Shown here piece after piece: positions 32,503 through 41,051 of a stretch of 52,418 bases of DNA. Numbering within the stretch: the stretch's first letter is position 1; each line of letters starts with the position of its first letter. Below the pieces are notes generated by a model. The model saw nothing but the letters and a program-made list of their open reading frames with translations, had not been told where the DNA came from and did no database searches. The stretch is from positions 1 through 52,418 of the forward strand of contig CAAEOT010000035.1 of the NCBI GenBank assembly GCA_900757655.1, given 5' to 3'. The stretch is from an uncultured Oscillospiraceae bacterium. Lineage in GTDB: Bacteria > Bacillota > Clostridia > Oscillospirales > Oscillospiraceae. The translations under genes were made by a program, and so were the position numbers.

Positions 32503-32521
32503 TGTAAAAGGGGAAGAAAAT

Positions 32522-32550
32522 TTGACGCGGCGCGCCGAAAACGTTATAAT
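32522..32550 (+). promoter_or_regulatory. Promoter of the nnrD-alr operon
   Basis: TTGACG and a perfect TATAAT with 17-nt spacing, about 40 nt before nnrD and divergent from the pheST promoter. Confidence 0.75.
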
Positions 32551-32592
32551 AATCGGAGAAAAACCACCCCTTTTCCGTCCGGGAGGCAAGCT

Positions 32593-33441
32593 ATGCATCG
32601 CATTGTACCCTGCGCGCCGTATTTGCCGCGGCGCGCGTCCGATACCAACAAATATGACTACGGCCGCGTGCTCATCGTCGGCGGCTGCGTCGGCTATACC
32701 GGCGCGCCGACGCTGTGCGCCCGCGCGGCCCTGCGCTGCGGCGCCGGGCTGGTATCCGTCGGCGTGCCGGAGGCGATCTATGCCGTCACCGCCGTGAAAA
32801 ACGACGAGGCGATGCCGTTCCCGCTGCCGTCGGCGGAGGGGAAGCTGGCGCGTGACGCCTTGCCGGTGCTGCTCGAGCGGCTGCAAAAGAGCGATGTGTG
32901 TGTGCTCGGCCCGGGTCTCGGCCGCAATGATGCACTCACGGCGCTGGTGCAGGCGGTCGTTACGCAGTCCGGCACGCCGCTCGTGCTTGATGCCGACGCG
33001 CTCTTTGCCGTCGCGCAGGATGTGACGGTGCTCAAACGTGCGCGCGCGCCCATCGTGCTCACGCCGCACGATGGGGAGTTTGCCCGTCTGGCCGGGCCGG
33101 ATACGGCCGGCAGGGCAGAGGCGGCGTCCGATTTTGCCGTCCGGCACGGCTGCACGGTCGTGCGCAAGGGCCCGGAGACGGTCTGTGCGTTCCCGGACGG
33201 GGACGCGGCGGTGCTGCGTGTTGGCAATCCCGGCATGGCCAAGGGCGGCAGCGGCGACGTGCTGGCGGGCATGTTCGCTGCGCTGCTGTGCCAGATGCCC
33301 GCGCGCGACGCGGTGCAGACCGCCGTTTGGCTGCACGGCCGGGCGGGCGACCTCTGCGCAGAACGCATGGGCGAATACGCCATGAATCCGACCGATGTGA
33401 TCGCGGCCCTGCCGGAGGTCACAAAACCCATCATCCGATAG
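32593..33441 (+). CDS. nnrD: ADP-dependent NAD(P)H-hydrate dehydratase
   Basis: Repairs hydrated NAD(P)H using ADP (or ATP). The 282 residues make a ribokinase-fold dehydratase without the N-terminal epimerase (NnrE) domain. Landmarks: GRVLIVGGCVGYTGAP near residue 25 (nucleotide/phosphate contact), VLGPGLGRND, LVLDADALFAV, IVLTPHDGEFARL and the catalytic-loop GNPGMAKGGSGDVLAG. The ATG at MHRIVP has GGAGG upstream. First gene of an operon with the lipoprotein and alr; the acpS/nnrE genes that often accompany alr are not present. Confidence 0.94.
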   Translation: MHRIVPCAPYLPRRASDTNKYDYGRVLIVGGCVGYTGAPTLCARAALRCGAGLVSVGVPEAIYAVTAVKNDEAMPFPLPSAEGKLARDALPVLLERLQKSDVCVLGPGLGRNDALTALVQAVVTQSGTPLVLDADALFAVAQDVTVLKRARAPIVLTPHDGEFARLAGPDTAGRAEAASDFAVRHGCTVVRKGPETVCAFPDGDAAVLRVGNPGMAKGGSGDVLAGMFAALLCQMPARDAVQTAVWLHGRAGDLCAERMGEYAMNPTDVIAALPEVTKPIIR

Positions 33442-33449
33442 GAGGCAGT

Positions 33450-34052
33450 ATGCAGCGCAAAGCAATCGCTGCACTGATGATAAGCCTGCTGCTGTTGTCC
33501 GCATGCGGACGCGGCGCGGGGGAGCAGAAGTTTGAAGCCTTTCGTGACACGCTGACCGGTCAGCTCGTCGCCACGACGGCGCAGGTGCGCGTCCAGCGCG
33601 GCGACACGGTCACGGACTATACGCTCACCTGTCAGGAGCTGCCGGACGGCTATGACCTCACGGTCACGGCGCCGGAACAGGCGGCCGGCGTTACGGCCCA
33701 CCTGCGCGACGGGGCGAGCACGCTCGCCTTTGACGACATCATCCTCCCGGCGGGCGACCTCAACGGCGCGGGCCTGACACCGCTGACGGCGCTGCCCTAT
33801 GTGGTGGAGTCCATCCGCAGCGGCTATGTCGACCTGACGTGGACGGAGGACGGGCTGCAGGTCGTGCAGCTCATCACGGACGATCACACCGCCGTGCGTC
33901 TGTATCTGGACGGCACGGTGCCGCAGTGCGCGGAGCTGTCGGTCGATGACACGCTCTGTCTGCGCTGCACCATAGAAAACTGGAATCTGGAACAAGGAAG
34001 TACGAACGATGAATCGCAAGATCAGAACATGGGTAGAGATCAGTCTCAATGA
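33450..34052 (+). CDS. Putative lipoprotein, MucB/LolA-like small exported protein
   Basis: Exported protein of 200 residues. N-terminus MQRKAIAALMISLLLLSAC has a lipobox with LSAC, so it is probably lipid-anchored on the outer face of the membrane. The body (SQ/E-rich strands such as TTAQVRVQRGDTVTDYTLTC and YVDLTWTEDGLQVVQL) is beta-rich and resembles LolA/outer-membrane-carrier-like folds in Clostridia, but the family is uncertain. The ribosome site GGAGG directly follows the nnrD stop. The last 44 nt overlap the start of alr in another frame, so translation of the two is coupled. Confidence 0.75.
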   Translation: MQRKAIAALMISLLLLSACGRGAGEQKFEAFRDTLTGQLVATTAQVRVQRGDTVTDYTLTCQELPDGYDLTVTAPEQAAGVTAHLRDGASTLAFDDIILPAGDLNGAGLTPLTALPYVVESIRSGYVDLTWTEDGLQVVQLITDDHTAVRLYLDGTVPQCAELSVDDTLCLRCTIENWNLEQGSTNDESQDQNMGRDQSQ

Positions 34053-35124
34053 CTTGGAACACAATTATCGCGAGATCAGCAGCCGCCTGCCGGACGGCTG
34101 CCAGATGCTCGGCGTCTGCAAGGCCAATGCCTACGGCCACGGCGCGGTGCGCGTGGCGCAGCGGCTGCAGCGGGCGGGCTGCCAGTGGGTGGCCGTCAAC
34201 TGCTATGACGAGGCGGAGGAGCTGCGCGCCGCCGGTGTGACGATGAACATCCTGCTGCTCGGCCCGCAGTCGGCGAACATTGCGGTCGATCTGGCCACGC
34301 TCGGCGTGACGCAGGCGGTCGGCAGCATCGAATATGCACGCGAGCTCAACCGCTTTCTCGCCGGTACCGGCCTGCGGCTGGACGCGCACATGAAGCTCGA
34401 GACCGGCATGGGCCGCACGGGCTTTGACGTGCACGACGACAGCCATCTCGATGAGATGATCGAGGCGCTCTCGCTGCCGCACCTGAACTTTACAGGCGTG
34501 TTCACGCACTTTGCCGTCTCGGACGAGTACGGAGATCCGTACACGCAGCTGCAGTTTTCGCGCTTTACGCATGCGATCGAGCGCATGGAACAGGCGACCG
34601 GCCACCACTTTGCCATCCGCCATTGCGCCAACAGCGGCGCTGTCATTAACGATCCCGAGATGCACCTCGACATGGTGCGCCCCGGCCTGCTGCTCTACGG
34701 CGTGTTCCCGGCCAAGGAGACCGGCGGGCTCGACCTGCGCCCGGCCATGTCGCTCTACAGCCGCGTGTCCGAGGTGACGCACCACCATACGGGCGATACG
34801 ATCAGCTACGGCCGCACGTTCACCTGCCCGCGCGATATGCGCCTGGCCGTGCTGCCGGTCGGTTATGCCGACGGGCTGCTGCGCAGCCTCTCCGGCAAGG
34901 GCGATGTGCTGCTGCACGGCAAGCGCGCACCGCAGGTCGGCCGCATCTGCATGGATATGTGCATGGTCGATGTCACGGACATCCCCGAGGTGCAGCCCGG
35001 CGACGTGGCCACGATCTTCGGCCGCGATCTCTCGGTGGCAGAGCAGGCGGAAAAGGCCGGTACCATCCCGTATGAGCTGCTGTGCGCCATGAGTCAGCGC
35101 GTGCAGCGCGTGTACATTGACTGA
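34009..35124 (+). CDS. alr: Alanine racemase
   Basis: PLP enzyme interconverting L- and D-alanine for peptidoglycan. The 371 residues have the fold-type III barrel with the cofactor lysine in CKANAYGHG (about residue 39) and a C-terminal beta domain containing the second catalytic Tyr (ISYGRTFT, about residue 265) and RICMDMCMVDVT. GGAAG lies 6 nt before the ATG. It follows the lipoprotein and precedes mazF, an arrangement seen widely in Firmicutes. Confidence 0.96.
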   Translation: MNRKIRTWVEISLNDLEHNYREISSRLPDGCQMLGVCKANAYGHGAVRVAQRLQRAGCQWVAVNCYDEAEELRAAGVTMNILLLGPQSANIAVDLATLGVTQAVGSIEYARELNRFLAGTGLRLDAHMKLETGMGRTGFDVHDDSHLDEMIEALSLPHLNFTGVFTHFAVSDEYGDPYTQLQFSRFTHAIERMEQATGHHFAIRHCANSGAVINDPEMHLDMVRPGLLLYGVFPAKETGGLDLRPAMSLYSRVSEVTHHHTGDTISYGRTFTCPRDMRLAVLPVGYADGLLRSLSGKGDVLLHGKRAPQVGRICMDMCMVDVTDIPEVQPGDVATIFGRDLSVAEQAEKAGTIPYELLCAMSQRVQRVYID

Positions 35125-35206
35125 AGTATAAATTTCGCTCCGATGGCGAAAATAACTGTGCCCCTACATATCGACCGGGGCAAATATTCCATCGGAGATG
35201 AAAATT

Positions 35207-35557
35207 ATGCATCCAGTTCGACGCGGAGATATCTATTATGCCGACCTCAGCCCGGTGGTCGGCAGTGAGCAGGGCGGCATGCGCCCCGTGCTCATCATTC
35301 AAAACGACACCGGCAACCGCCACAGCCCGACGGTGATCGCCGCCGCGATCACGTCGCAGACCGGCAAGGCCAACCTGCCCACGCACATCTCGCTCGCAGC
35401 GCGCAGCTGCGGCCTGACGCGCGACAGCGTAATCCTGCTTGAGCAGGTGCGCACACTCGACAAATCGCGCCTGCGCGAGCGCATGGGCCGCCTGGACGAG
35501 CCCGCGATGCACCAGGTGGACAACGCGATCGCCGTGAGCTTTGGCCTGCCGCAGTAA
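35207..35557 (+). CDS. mazF: MazF/PemK-type endoribonuclease toxin
   Basis: Sequence-specific mRNA interferase of about 116 residues (B. subtilis EndoA relative). Landmarks: RRGDIYYADLSPVVGSEQGG, RPVLIIQNDTGN, TVIAAAITSQ and LEQVRTLDKSRL. The second ATG (MHPVRR) is chosen, since GGAG abuts the first ATG but is 9 nt from the second. It follows alr as in Bacillus, but the 82-nt gap has no antitoxin reading frame, and none is seen downstream. The cell may rely on a distant antitoxin or the protein may be a housekeeping RNase. Confidence 0.92.
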   Translation: MHPVRRGDIYYADLSPVVGSEQGGMRPVLIIQNDTGNRHSPTVIAAAITSQTGKANLPTHISLAARSCGLTRDSVILLEQVRTLDKSRLRERMGRLDEPAMHQVDNAIAVSFGLPQ

Positions 35558-35587
35558 ACACCCACGCTTTCTAACGGAGGGACGGTT

Positions 35588-36070
35588 ATGAAGAAAAAGA
35601 CACTGACCACCATCATCCTCATCGCCGCGCTGGCCATGGTTGCCGCCGTGACCGTGTACGCCGTCGCAAACTATGGCACGAAGGACGACCCGCTCGTCAC
35701 ATCCAGCTATCTGCAGGATGTGGTGCAGCCACGCATGGAGGATGCCTACCGTTCCACGCTCGACGGGCAGATCAGCGAGATGGAGGATCAGTTTGCCGAC
35801 CAGGTCGCCGCCGCGGGCGGGTCGTATGTACTCGTGACGCTCGAAAACGGCCAGACGCTCACCGGCCGCGCCGGTACGGAGATCCTCATGCGCACGGGCA
35901 CTGCCGCCGTGGCGCAGAGCGCTGCCATTGACCTCACGACCGGCGAGACCGCCGCCGTCGGGGCAAAACTCACGGAAAACCACCTGTACCTCGTGCAGGC
36001 GGACGACGCCGGCATTCAGGCGTCCGCCGACGTCACCGTCATGGTGCGCGGCGGCTACAGTATCGGCTGA
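35588..36070 (+). CDS. Membrane-anchored hypothetical protein
   Basis: Protein of 160 residues. A single N-terminal membrane segment (TTIILIAALAMVAAVTVYAVA) is followed by an extracellular part with no Cys; it includes a short acidic helix (EDAYRSTLDGQISEMEDQFADQ) and beta-strand-rich ending. No family recognised. GGAGG lies before the ATG, 30 nt after mazF, so it is probably in the same transcript. It ends at the hairpin of 36087. Confidence 0.7.
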   Translation: MKKKTLTTIILIAALAMVAAVTVYAVANYGTKDDPLVTSSYLQDVVQPRMEDAYRSTLDGQISEMEDQFADQVAAAGGSYVLVTLENGQTLTGRAGTEILMRTGTAAVAQSAAIDLTTGETAAVGAKLTENHLYLVQADDAGIQASADVTVMVRGGYSIG

Positions 36071-36086
36071 CTTTGGTTCTAAATCC

Positions 36087-36125
36087 ATCACTCCCGCGCA
36101 TAGTCTGGTGCGGGAGTGATTTTTT
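36087..36125 (+). terminator. Terminator whose 3' arm supplies a Shine-Dalgarno
   Basis: Stem ATCACTCCCGC/GCGGGAGTGAT with a 12-nt loop and TTTTT. The next gene's ATG begins immediately after the T-run, and GGGAG in the descending arm lies 9 nt before it. Confidence 0.75.
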
Positions 36126-36620
36126 ATGCCTGATTATCCGATCCTGCAGCAAAACAAGCCCATCGGCACGCTGACCGTGACGCAGGAGGGGCTGTTCACG
36201 GTGTTTTCCGCGCGGGCAAAGACGGACGCCGACCGTCTGCGGCTCGCCGTGTGCGGGGAGCGGTCGCGCGCGTATCTCGGCCTCATGCTGCCGGACGGGA
36301 GCGGCTGGCTCACGCTGCGCAGGCGGCTCACGCGGCTCGAGCGCGCGCGTCTGCCGGAGCCGATCCTGTTTGCAGCCGACGAGACATGGGACATTCCGGA
36401 CGCGCCGGCCCGGCCCCCGGACCCGCCGCGGGCGCAAAAGGCTGCGCCGGATGACGGGCTTGACGTGCTCTGGTATTCCGCGCCGGACGGCGTGCTCACC
36501 ACGTTTGACGGCAAGCGGATGCTCGTTGCCATCCCGGCGGATGCGCCGAATCTGCCGCGCGGCGCCGAGACCGTGCTGCGCGAGATCGACGGCCGGCCGT
36601 ACCTCATTTTTCCGCGCTGA
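36126..36620 (+). CDS. Hypothetical cytoplasmic protein
   Basis: Protein of 164 residues with no signal peptide or membrane segment. A first half (PILQQNKPIGTLTVTQEGLF, LMLPDGSGWLTLRRRLTR) looks like a small beta-barrel-like unit, repeated loosely near the end (YSAPDGVLTTFDGKRMLVA), with a Pro-rich linker (PDAPARPPDPPRAQ) between. No family recognised. The start directly follows a terminator T-run, its ribosome site being the stem arm, so readthrough or a local promoter is needed. Codon use matches neighbours; 64 nt precede pdp. Confidence 0.6.
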   Translation: MPDYPILQQNKPIGTLTVTQEGLFTVFSARAKTDADRLRLAVCGERSRAYLGLMLPDGSGWLTLRRRLTRLERARLPEPILFAADETWDIPDAPARPPDPPRAQKAAPDDGLDVLWYSAPDGVLTTFDGKRMLVAIPADAPNLPRGAETVLREIDGRPYLIFPR

Positions 36621-36684
36621 ATTGCAATTCCGGTTCCGGCGTGTTATACTCATGGCAAAGAAAAATGCAAAGGAGCATATCGCT

Positions 36685-37989
36685 ATGAGAATGAGCGATC
36701 TGATCGTGAAAAAGCGCGACGGGCAGGCCCTCACGACGGAGGAGATCCGCTATATGATCGACGGCTACAGCCGTGGGGAGATCCCGGATTATCAGATGTC
36801 CGCCATGACCATGGCCATCTATTTCCGCGGTATGAACCGGCGCGAGACGCTGGACCTGACCATGGCTATGATGCACAGCGGCGAGACGCTGGATCTGTCG
36901 GGCGTGTCCGGCGTCAAGGCGGACAAACACTCGACCGGCGGTGTGGGCGACAAGACCTCGCTCGTGCTCGTGCCGATGGTGGCGAGCCTCGGCGTGAAGA
37001 TGGCGAAGATGTCCGGCCGCGGCCTCGGCCACACGGGCGGCACGCTTGACAAGCTCGAGAGCATTCCGGGCTTCAACATCAATCTGCCCATGGAACGTTT
37101 TCTGGAGAATGTGGACCGCGTCGGCATGGTCATTGCCGGCCAGACGGCGAACCTCGACCCTGCGGACAAGAAGCTCTACGCCCTGCGCGACGTGACCGGC
37201 ACCGTGGCGAGCATCCCGCTCATCGTCAGCAGCATCATGTCCAAGAAGCTGGCCGCCGGTGCGGACATCATCGTGCTGGACGTCAAGTGCGGCAGCGGTT
37301 CGTTTATGAAGACGCTGGACGATGCGCGCGAGCTCGCGACCGAGATGGTCGAGATCGGAAAAATGGCCGGCCGCAAGACGGTCGCCGTCATCACGGACAT
37401 GGACGAGCCGCTTGGCCACGCCGTCGGCAATGCGCTCGAGGTCAAGGAGGCCATCGCGGCGCTGCGCGGGGAATATAAAAGTGAGCTGCTCGAGCTGTGT
37501 CTGACGCTCGGCAGCTGTATTCTCACGCAGGCGGGCATGGCGGCCGACGATGCAGCGGCGCGCGCCATGCTGGAGCAGACGATCACGGACGGCTCGGCGC
37601 TGAAGAAACTGGCCGAATTCGTTGCGGCGCAGGACGGCGACCCGGCCGCGATCTATGACTCATCGCTCCTGCCCATGGCGCCGGTGCAGATGGAGGTACC
37701 ATCCCCGGCGAGCGGCTATGTGCGCCACATCGCGGCGACGGACGTGGGCCTCGTGTCCATGCGCCTTGGCGGCGGCCGCGCGACGAAGGACAGCGTCATC
37801 GACCACAGCGTCGGCATCGTCCTGCGCAAGAAGGTGGACGAGCCGGTCACGGCAGGGGAGTCGCTCGCGACGATCCATGCGGCCGACGAGGCAGCCGCCC
37901 GCAGAGCGGTCGCGGAGCTCGCCGCCTGCTACACCATCACCCCGGACGCGCCCCCGGCGGAGCCGTTTATCAAGGCAATCATCCGCTGA
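36685..37989 (+). CDS. pdp: Pyrimidine-nucleoside (thymidine) phosphorylase
   Basis: Phosphorolysis of uridine, thymidine and deoxyuridine to base plus (deoxy)ribose-1-phosphate. The 434 residues have the expected three-domain order of the glycosyltransferase family 3 fold; the alpha domain starts MRMSDLIVKKRDGQ, followed by the family signature KHSTGGVGDKTSL, the glycine-rich SGRGLGHTGGTLDKLE, VKCGSGSFMKT and the C-terminal RLGGGRATKDSVIDH. AAAGGAG precedes the ATG. It closes the rightward cluster; a salvage gene rather than part of the alr unit. Confidence 0.96.
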   Translation: MRMSDLIVKKRDGQALTTEEIRYMIDGYSRGEIPDYQMSAMTMAIYFRGMNRRETLDLTMAMMHSGETLDLSGVSGVKADKHSTGGVGDKTSLVLVPMVASLGVKMAKMSGRGLGHTGGTLDKLESIPGFNINLPMERFLENVDRVGMVIAGQTANLDPADKKLYALRDVTGTVASIPLIVSSIMSKKLAAGADIIVLDVKCGSGSFMKTLDDARELATEMVEIGKMAGRKTVAVITDMDEPLGHAVGNALEVKEAIAALRGEYKSELLELCLTLGSCILTQAGMAADDAAARAMLEQTITDGSALKKLAEFVAAQDGDPAAIYDSSLLPMAPVQMEVPSPASGYVRHIAATDVGLVSMRLGGGRATKDSVIDHSVGIVLRKKVDEPVTAGESLATIHAADEAAARRAVAELAACYTITPDAPPAEPFIKAIIR

Positions 37990-38000
37990 AGACAACAAAA

Positions 38001-38034
38001 AACTCCCGGAGCTGCGGCTCCGGGAGTTTTTTGT
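38001..38034. terminator. Bidirectional terminator between pdp and the SGNH-like gene
   Basis: Stem AACTCCCGGAGC/GCTCCGGGAGTT with a TGCG loop and A-/T-runs, between two convergent genes. Confidence 0.9.
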
Positions 38035-38041
38035 GCTTGGA

Positions 38042-38860
38042 TTACGGGTAGGCGTGCGTGCGCAGATAGGTCATCCATGCCTTCATCCCCTCGGCATTGA
38101 GGTGCATGCCGTCGCCGTCCTGATAAGTCTGCGGCAGGAATCCGTCGTCTCCGACAAGGCCGCTGGCCATGTCGAGATACTTTACGCTGTTGCTCTCCGC
38201 TGCGGCGGCGATCCAGCCGTTGACCTTCTGAATGAGTTCATTCGTGATGTCCTCGTACTGGTAGTTCGAGGCGATGGGCGTCAGCGAGCAGCAGATGATC
38301 TTTGTGTCCGGGCTCTTGGCCTTGATGGCATTGATGAGCGTGGTGTAGACGGACTTGATCTGTTCCTCGTTCGTCATGGAGATGTTGTCCGCGCTCGGGC
38401 AGATGACGAGATAGGCGGGTTTGTTGACCTCGCAGATCTCATCTGCGGGCACGTTGTTGCCGGTCACGGGGGATTTGTACTTCGCCGTGTCGAGCGAGGA
38501 GGCGGGCAGGGAACCGGTGTCCGGCACCCAGACCTGTTTGGCGGCGTCCTTGCCGGTGAGCATCGTCTCCGACTGCAGGACCTTCAGCGATTTGTCGCCC
38601 AGAAAATAGATCTGATCGACATATGTGCTGCCCTTATCCCCCGTCTGTGCGAGTGCGGCGGACGACTGGATGGGCGCGATCGGATTTGCCTGCGGCGTTG
38701 GCGTCGGCGTTTCGGTCACGGCCGGCGTGGCTTCTGCTTTCGTCGAGCCCGTGTTGCCGACGGCATTGGTAAACACCAGCACGACGGCCACCAGCGCCAG
38801 ACACAGCAAAATGGCGCCCGACCAGAAGGTATACATCATGTTTTTGTTCGTGTTTTTCAT
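38042..38860 (-). CDS. Membrane-anchored SGNH/GDSL-hydrolase-like protein
   Basis: Protein of 272 residues. An N-terminal anchor (FWSGAILLCLALVAVVLVF) and a Thr/Pro linker (PAVTETPTPTPQANP) precede an SGNH-like domain. The block I position reads FLGDKSLKV rather than GDS, the block III GxND is replaced by CPSADN, but block V is intact as DGMHLNAEG. So the domain keeps the fold but may lack activity, or uses a displaced serine. The ATG before KNTNKNM has GAGGG upstream. It is downstream of the EF-G-like gene on the same strand but separated by that gene's terminator. Confidence 0.72.
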   Translation of the reverse strand: MKNTNKNMMYTFWSGAILLCLALVAVVLVFTNAVGNTGSTKAEATPAVTETPTPTPQANPIAPIQSSAALAQTGDKGSTYVDQIYFLGDKSLKVLQSETMLTGKDAAKQVWVPDTGSLPASSLDTAKYKSPVTGNNVPADEICEVNKPAYLVICPSADNISMTNEEQIKSVYTTLINAIKAKSPDTKIICCSLTPIASNYQYEDITNELIQKVNGWIAAAAESNSVKYLDMASGLVGDDGFLPQTYQDGDGMHLNAEGMKAWMTYLRTHAYP

Positions 38861-38885
38861 CAGGGTCCCTCGCTTCCGGATAGAC

Positions 38886-38914
38886 AAAAGAAGCCCGGTG
38901 AAGGGCTTCTTTTG
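38886..38914 (-). terminator. Terminator of the EF-G-like gene
   Basis: Stem AAAAGAAGCCC/GGGCTTCTTTT around a short loop, just past the stop codon, with T tail on the minus strand. Confidence 0.8.
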
Positions 38915-38923
38915 CAGTTACAG

Positions 38924-40969
38924 TTACGCTTCCTGCTCTTTCTTGGCTTCCTCGATGACCTTCTGCTGGACGTTGCCGGGAGCTTCCTCATAGCGCACGA
39001 ATTTGCACGAGAAGGAGCCGCGGCCCTGCGTCATGGAGCGCAGGTCGATCGTGTAGGAGCCCATCTCGGCCATCGGGACTTCCGCCTCGACGGTCTGCAT
39101 GCCGTCCTCCGCCGTCATGCCGAGCACGGTGCCGCGGCGCTTGGAGGAGATGTCGGACATGATGTCGCCCAGGTTGGCGTCCGGGATGGTGACCTTCAGC
39201 AGGCCGATCGGCTCGAGGATGGTCGGCTTCGCCTTCGGGATGCCGTCCTGATAGGCCAGACGGGCGGCCGTCTGGAATGCCATATCGTTAGAGTCGACCG
39301 GGTGGTAGGAGCCGTCGTACAGCACGGCCTTCAGACCGACGAGCGGGTAACCGGCGAGCACGCCTTTCTGCACGGCGTTGCGCAGACCCTTTTCGACGGA
39401 CGGGAAGAAGTTTTTCGGCACGCTGCCGCCAAAGACTTCCTCAGCGAAAATCATGTCGTCGGACTCGTCCTGGGGCTCGAAGCGGATCCAGACATCGCCG
39501 AACTGGCCGCTGCCGCCGGACTGCTTCTTGTGGCGGCCGTGGGCCTCGACCTTGCCCTTGATCTTCTCGCGGTAAGCGACGCGGGCGGGCTTGAGCTCAG
39601 TCTCAACGCCGAAGCGGCTCTTGAGCTTGGCGCACAGGACGTCGACCTGAATATCGCCGGCGCCGGAGATGACCATCTGATGGGTCTCGGCGTTGTTGAC
39701 GAGCGTGAAGGAGATGTCCTCCTCGTTCAGGCGGGCAAGGCCGGAAGCGACCTTGTCGTCCTGGCCCTTGGTCTTGGGGCTGATGGCCATGGAGTAGCAG
39801 GGCTCTGCCAGCTCGATGGCGGGCAGCTCGACCTCGTTTTTCGGGTCGCAGACGGTGTCGCCGGTCTTCCACTCCATCTTGCCGATGGCCACGATGTCGC
39901 CGCAGCAGGCTTCCTTGACCTCGGTGTTCTTCTTGCCGCACATGGTGTACATGCGGCCGAGCTTATCGGTGCTGCTCATGCGCACGTCGCGCAGAGACAG
40001 ATCGGACGTGACCTTGCCGGACAGGACCTTGATGAAGGAGTACTTGCCGAACTGGTCGGAAATGGTCTTGAACACGAACGCGCACACCGGGCCGTTCGGG
40101 TCGATGGCGAGCTTGCCACCGTCAGCCGTGGCGACCTCGCCGATCTCGGCCGGGTTGGGCACGTAATCCACGATCGCCTGCAGCACAGCCTCGGTGCCGA
40201 TGCCGCTGCCTGCAGCACCGCAGAGCACGGGGAACACGGTGCGGTCCTTCAAGCCCTGACGCAGACCCTTGACGGTATCCTCCTCAGAGAGCATCATGTC
40301 CTCAAAGTACTTCTCCATGAGCTCCTCGTCAGCGCCGGCGGCCGTCTCAAAGAGCGTCTCGCGCAGCGACTCGACCATATCTGCGTCGGCAGCGGGGACG
40401 GCGACCTTTGTGGTCTTGTTGCCCTTGGTCTGATAAGCCACGTTGTGCACCAGGTCGATCACGCCGGTGCCGTCGCTCATCGGAGCGGTCACAGCGCAGA
40501 CGGCGCTGCCGTATTTCTCCTGCAGGGCGGAGAGGACGCCGGCGAAATCGCCGTGATCCTCATCGGTCTTGGAGATGTAGAACATGCAGGGCATGTTGGC
40601 GTTTTTGAGGTATTTCCAGCTGCGCTCGGCGCCGACGGCGATGCCGTCTTTCGCGGTGCAGAAGATCATGCCGGCCTCGACGGCGCGCAGGGCGCACATC
40701 ACGTCGCCCGCGAAGTCGAAAAAGCCCGGGCAGTCGAGCACATTGATTTTGCAGCCGCCGAAGTTGACCGGCGCGATGCTGGTCGAGATTGTGATCTGGC
40801 GCTTGATCTCTTCGGGATCGTAATCGCAGACGGTGTTGCCGTCGGCGGTCTTGCCCTGACGGTCGATCGCGCCTGTCATGTACAGCATGCTCTCGGCGAG
40901 CGTGGTCTTGCCGCTGCCGCCATGGCCGAGCAGGCACACGTTACGGATATTCTTGGTTTCGTAGCTCAT
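38924..40969 (-). CDS. Elongation factor G-like translational GTPase (FusA-2 type)
   Basis: Cytoplasmic protein of 681 residues in the EF-G fold: GTPase domain I, domain II, then III-V with the C-terminal DLRSMTQGRGSFSCKF. G1 reads GHGGSGKTT in place of AHIDAGKTT, and G3 reads DCPGF instead of DTPGH, so the catalytic switch-II His is Phe; G4 is SKTDED rather than NKMD. These features match the divergent EF-G2 group, members of which can bind the ribosome yet have weak GTPase activity. It is not the housekeeping fusA, which sits in the str operon. The ATG before SYETKNI has a GAGAG site; its own promoter and terminator frame it. Confidence 0.88.
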   Translation of the reverse strand: MSYETKNIRNVCLLGHGGSGKTTLAESMLYMTGAIDRQGKTADGNTVCDYDPEEIKRQITISTSIAPVNFGGCKINVLDCPGFFDFAGDVMCALRAVEAGMIFCTAKDGIAVGAERSWKYLKNANMPCMFYISKTDEDHGDFAGVLSALQEKYGSAVCAVTAPMSDGTGVIDLVHNVAYQTKGNKTTKVAVPAADADMVESLRETLFETAAGADEELMEKYFEDMMLSEEDTVKGLRQGLKDRTVFPVLCGAAGSGIGTEAVLQAIVDYVPNPAEIGEVATADGGKLAIDPNGPVCAFVFKTISDQFGKYSFIKVLSGKVTSDLSLRDVRMSSTDKLGRMYTMCGKKNTEVKEACCGDIVAIGKMEWKTGDTVCDPKNEVELPAIELAEPCYSMAISPKTKGQDDKVASGLARLNEEDISFTLVNNAETHQMVISGAGDIQVDVLCAKLKSRFGVETELKPARVAYREKIKGKVEAHGRHKKQSGGSGQFGDVWIRFEPQDESDDMIFAEEVFGGSVPKNFFPSVEKGLRNAVQKGVLAGYPLVGLKAVLYDGSYHPVDSNDMAFQTAARLAYQDGIPKAKPTILEPIGLLKVTIPDANLGDIMSDISSKRRGTVLGMTAEDGMQTVEAEVPMAEMGSYTIDLRSMTQGRGSFSCKFVRYEEAPGNVQQKVIEEAKKEQEA

Positions 40970-41051
40970 GTAGTGTACTCTCCTTCTATATAGACTATCC
41001 AAAATTCCAAACTCCGGAAATCGCGCCGTGCGTGACACACACGACTATAAA

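Noticed and set aside
37622..40993. 1123-codon open frame on the plus strand across the SGNH-like and EF-G-like genes
   Set aside because: It crosses two real genes and their terminator; low-complexity His/Arg/Asp-rich composition marks it as a codon-bias shadow.
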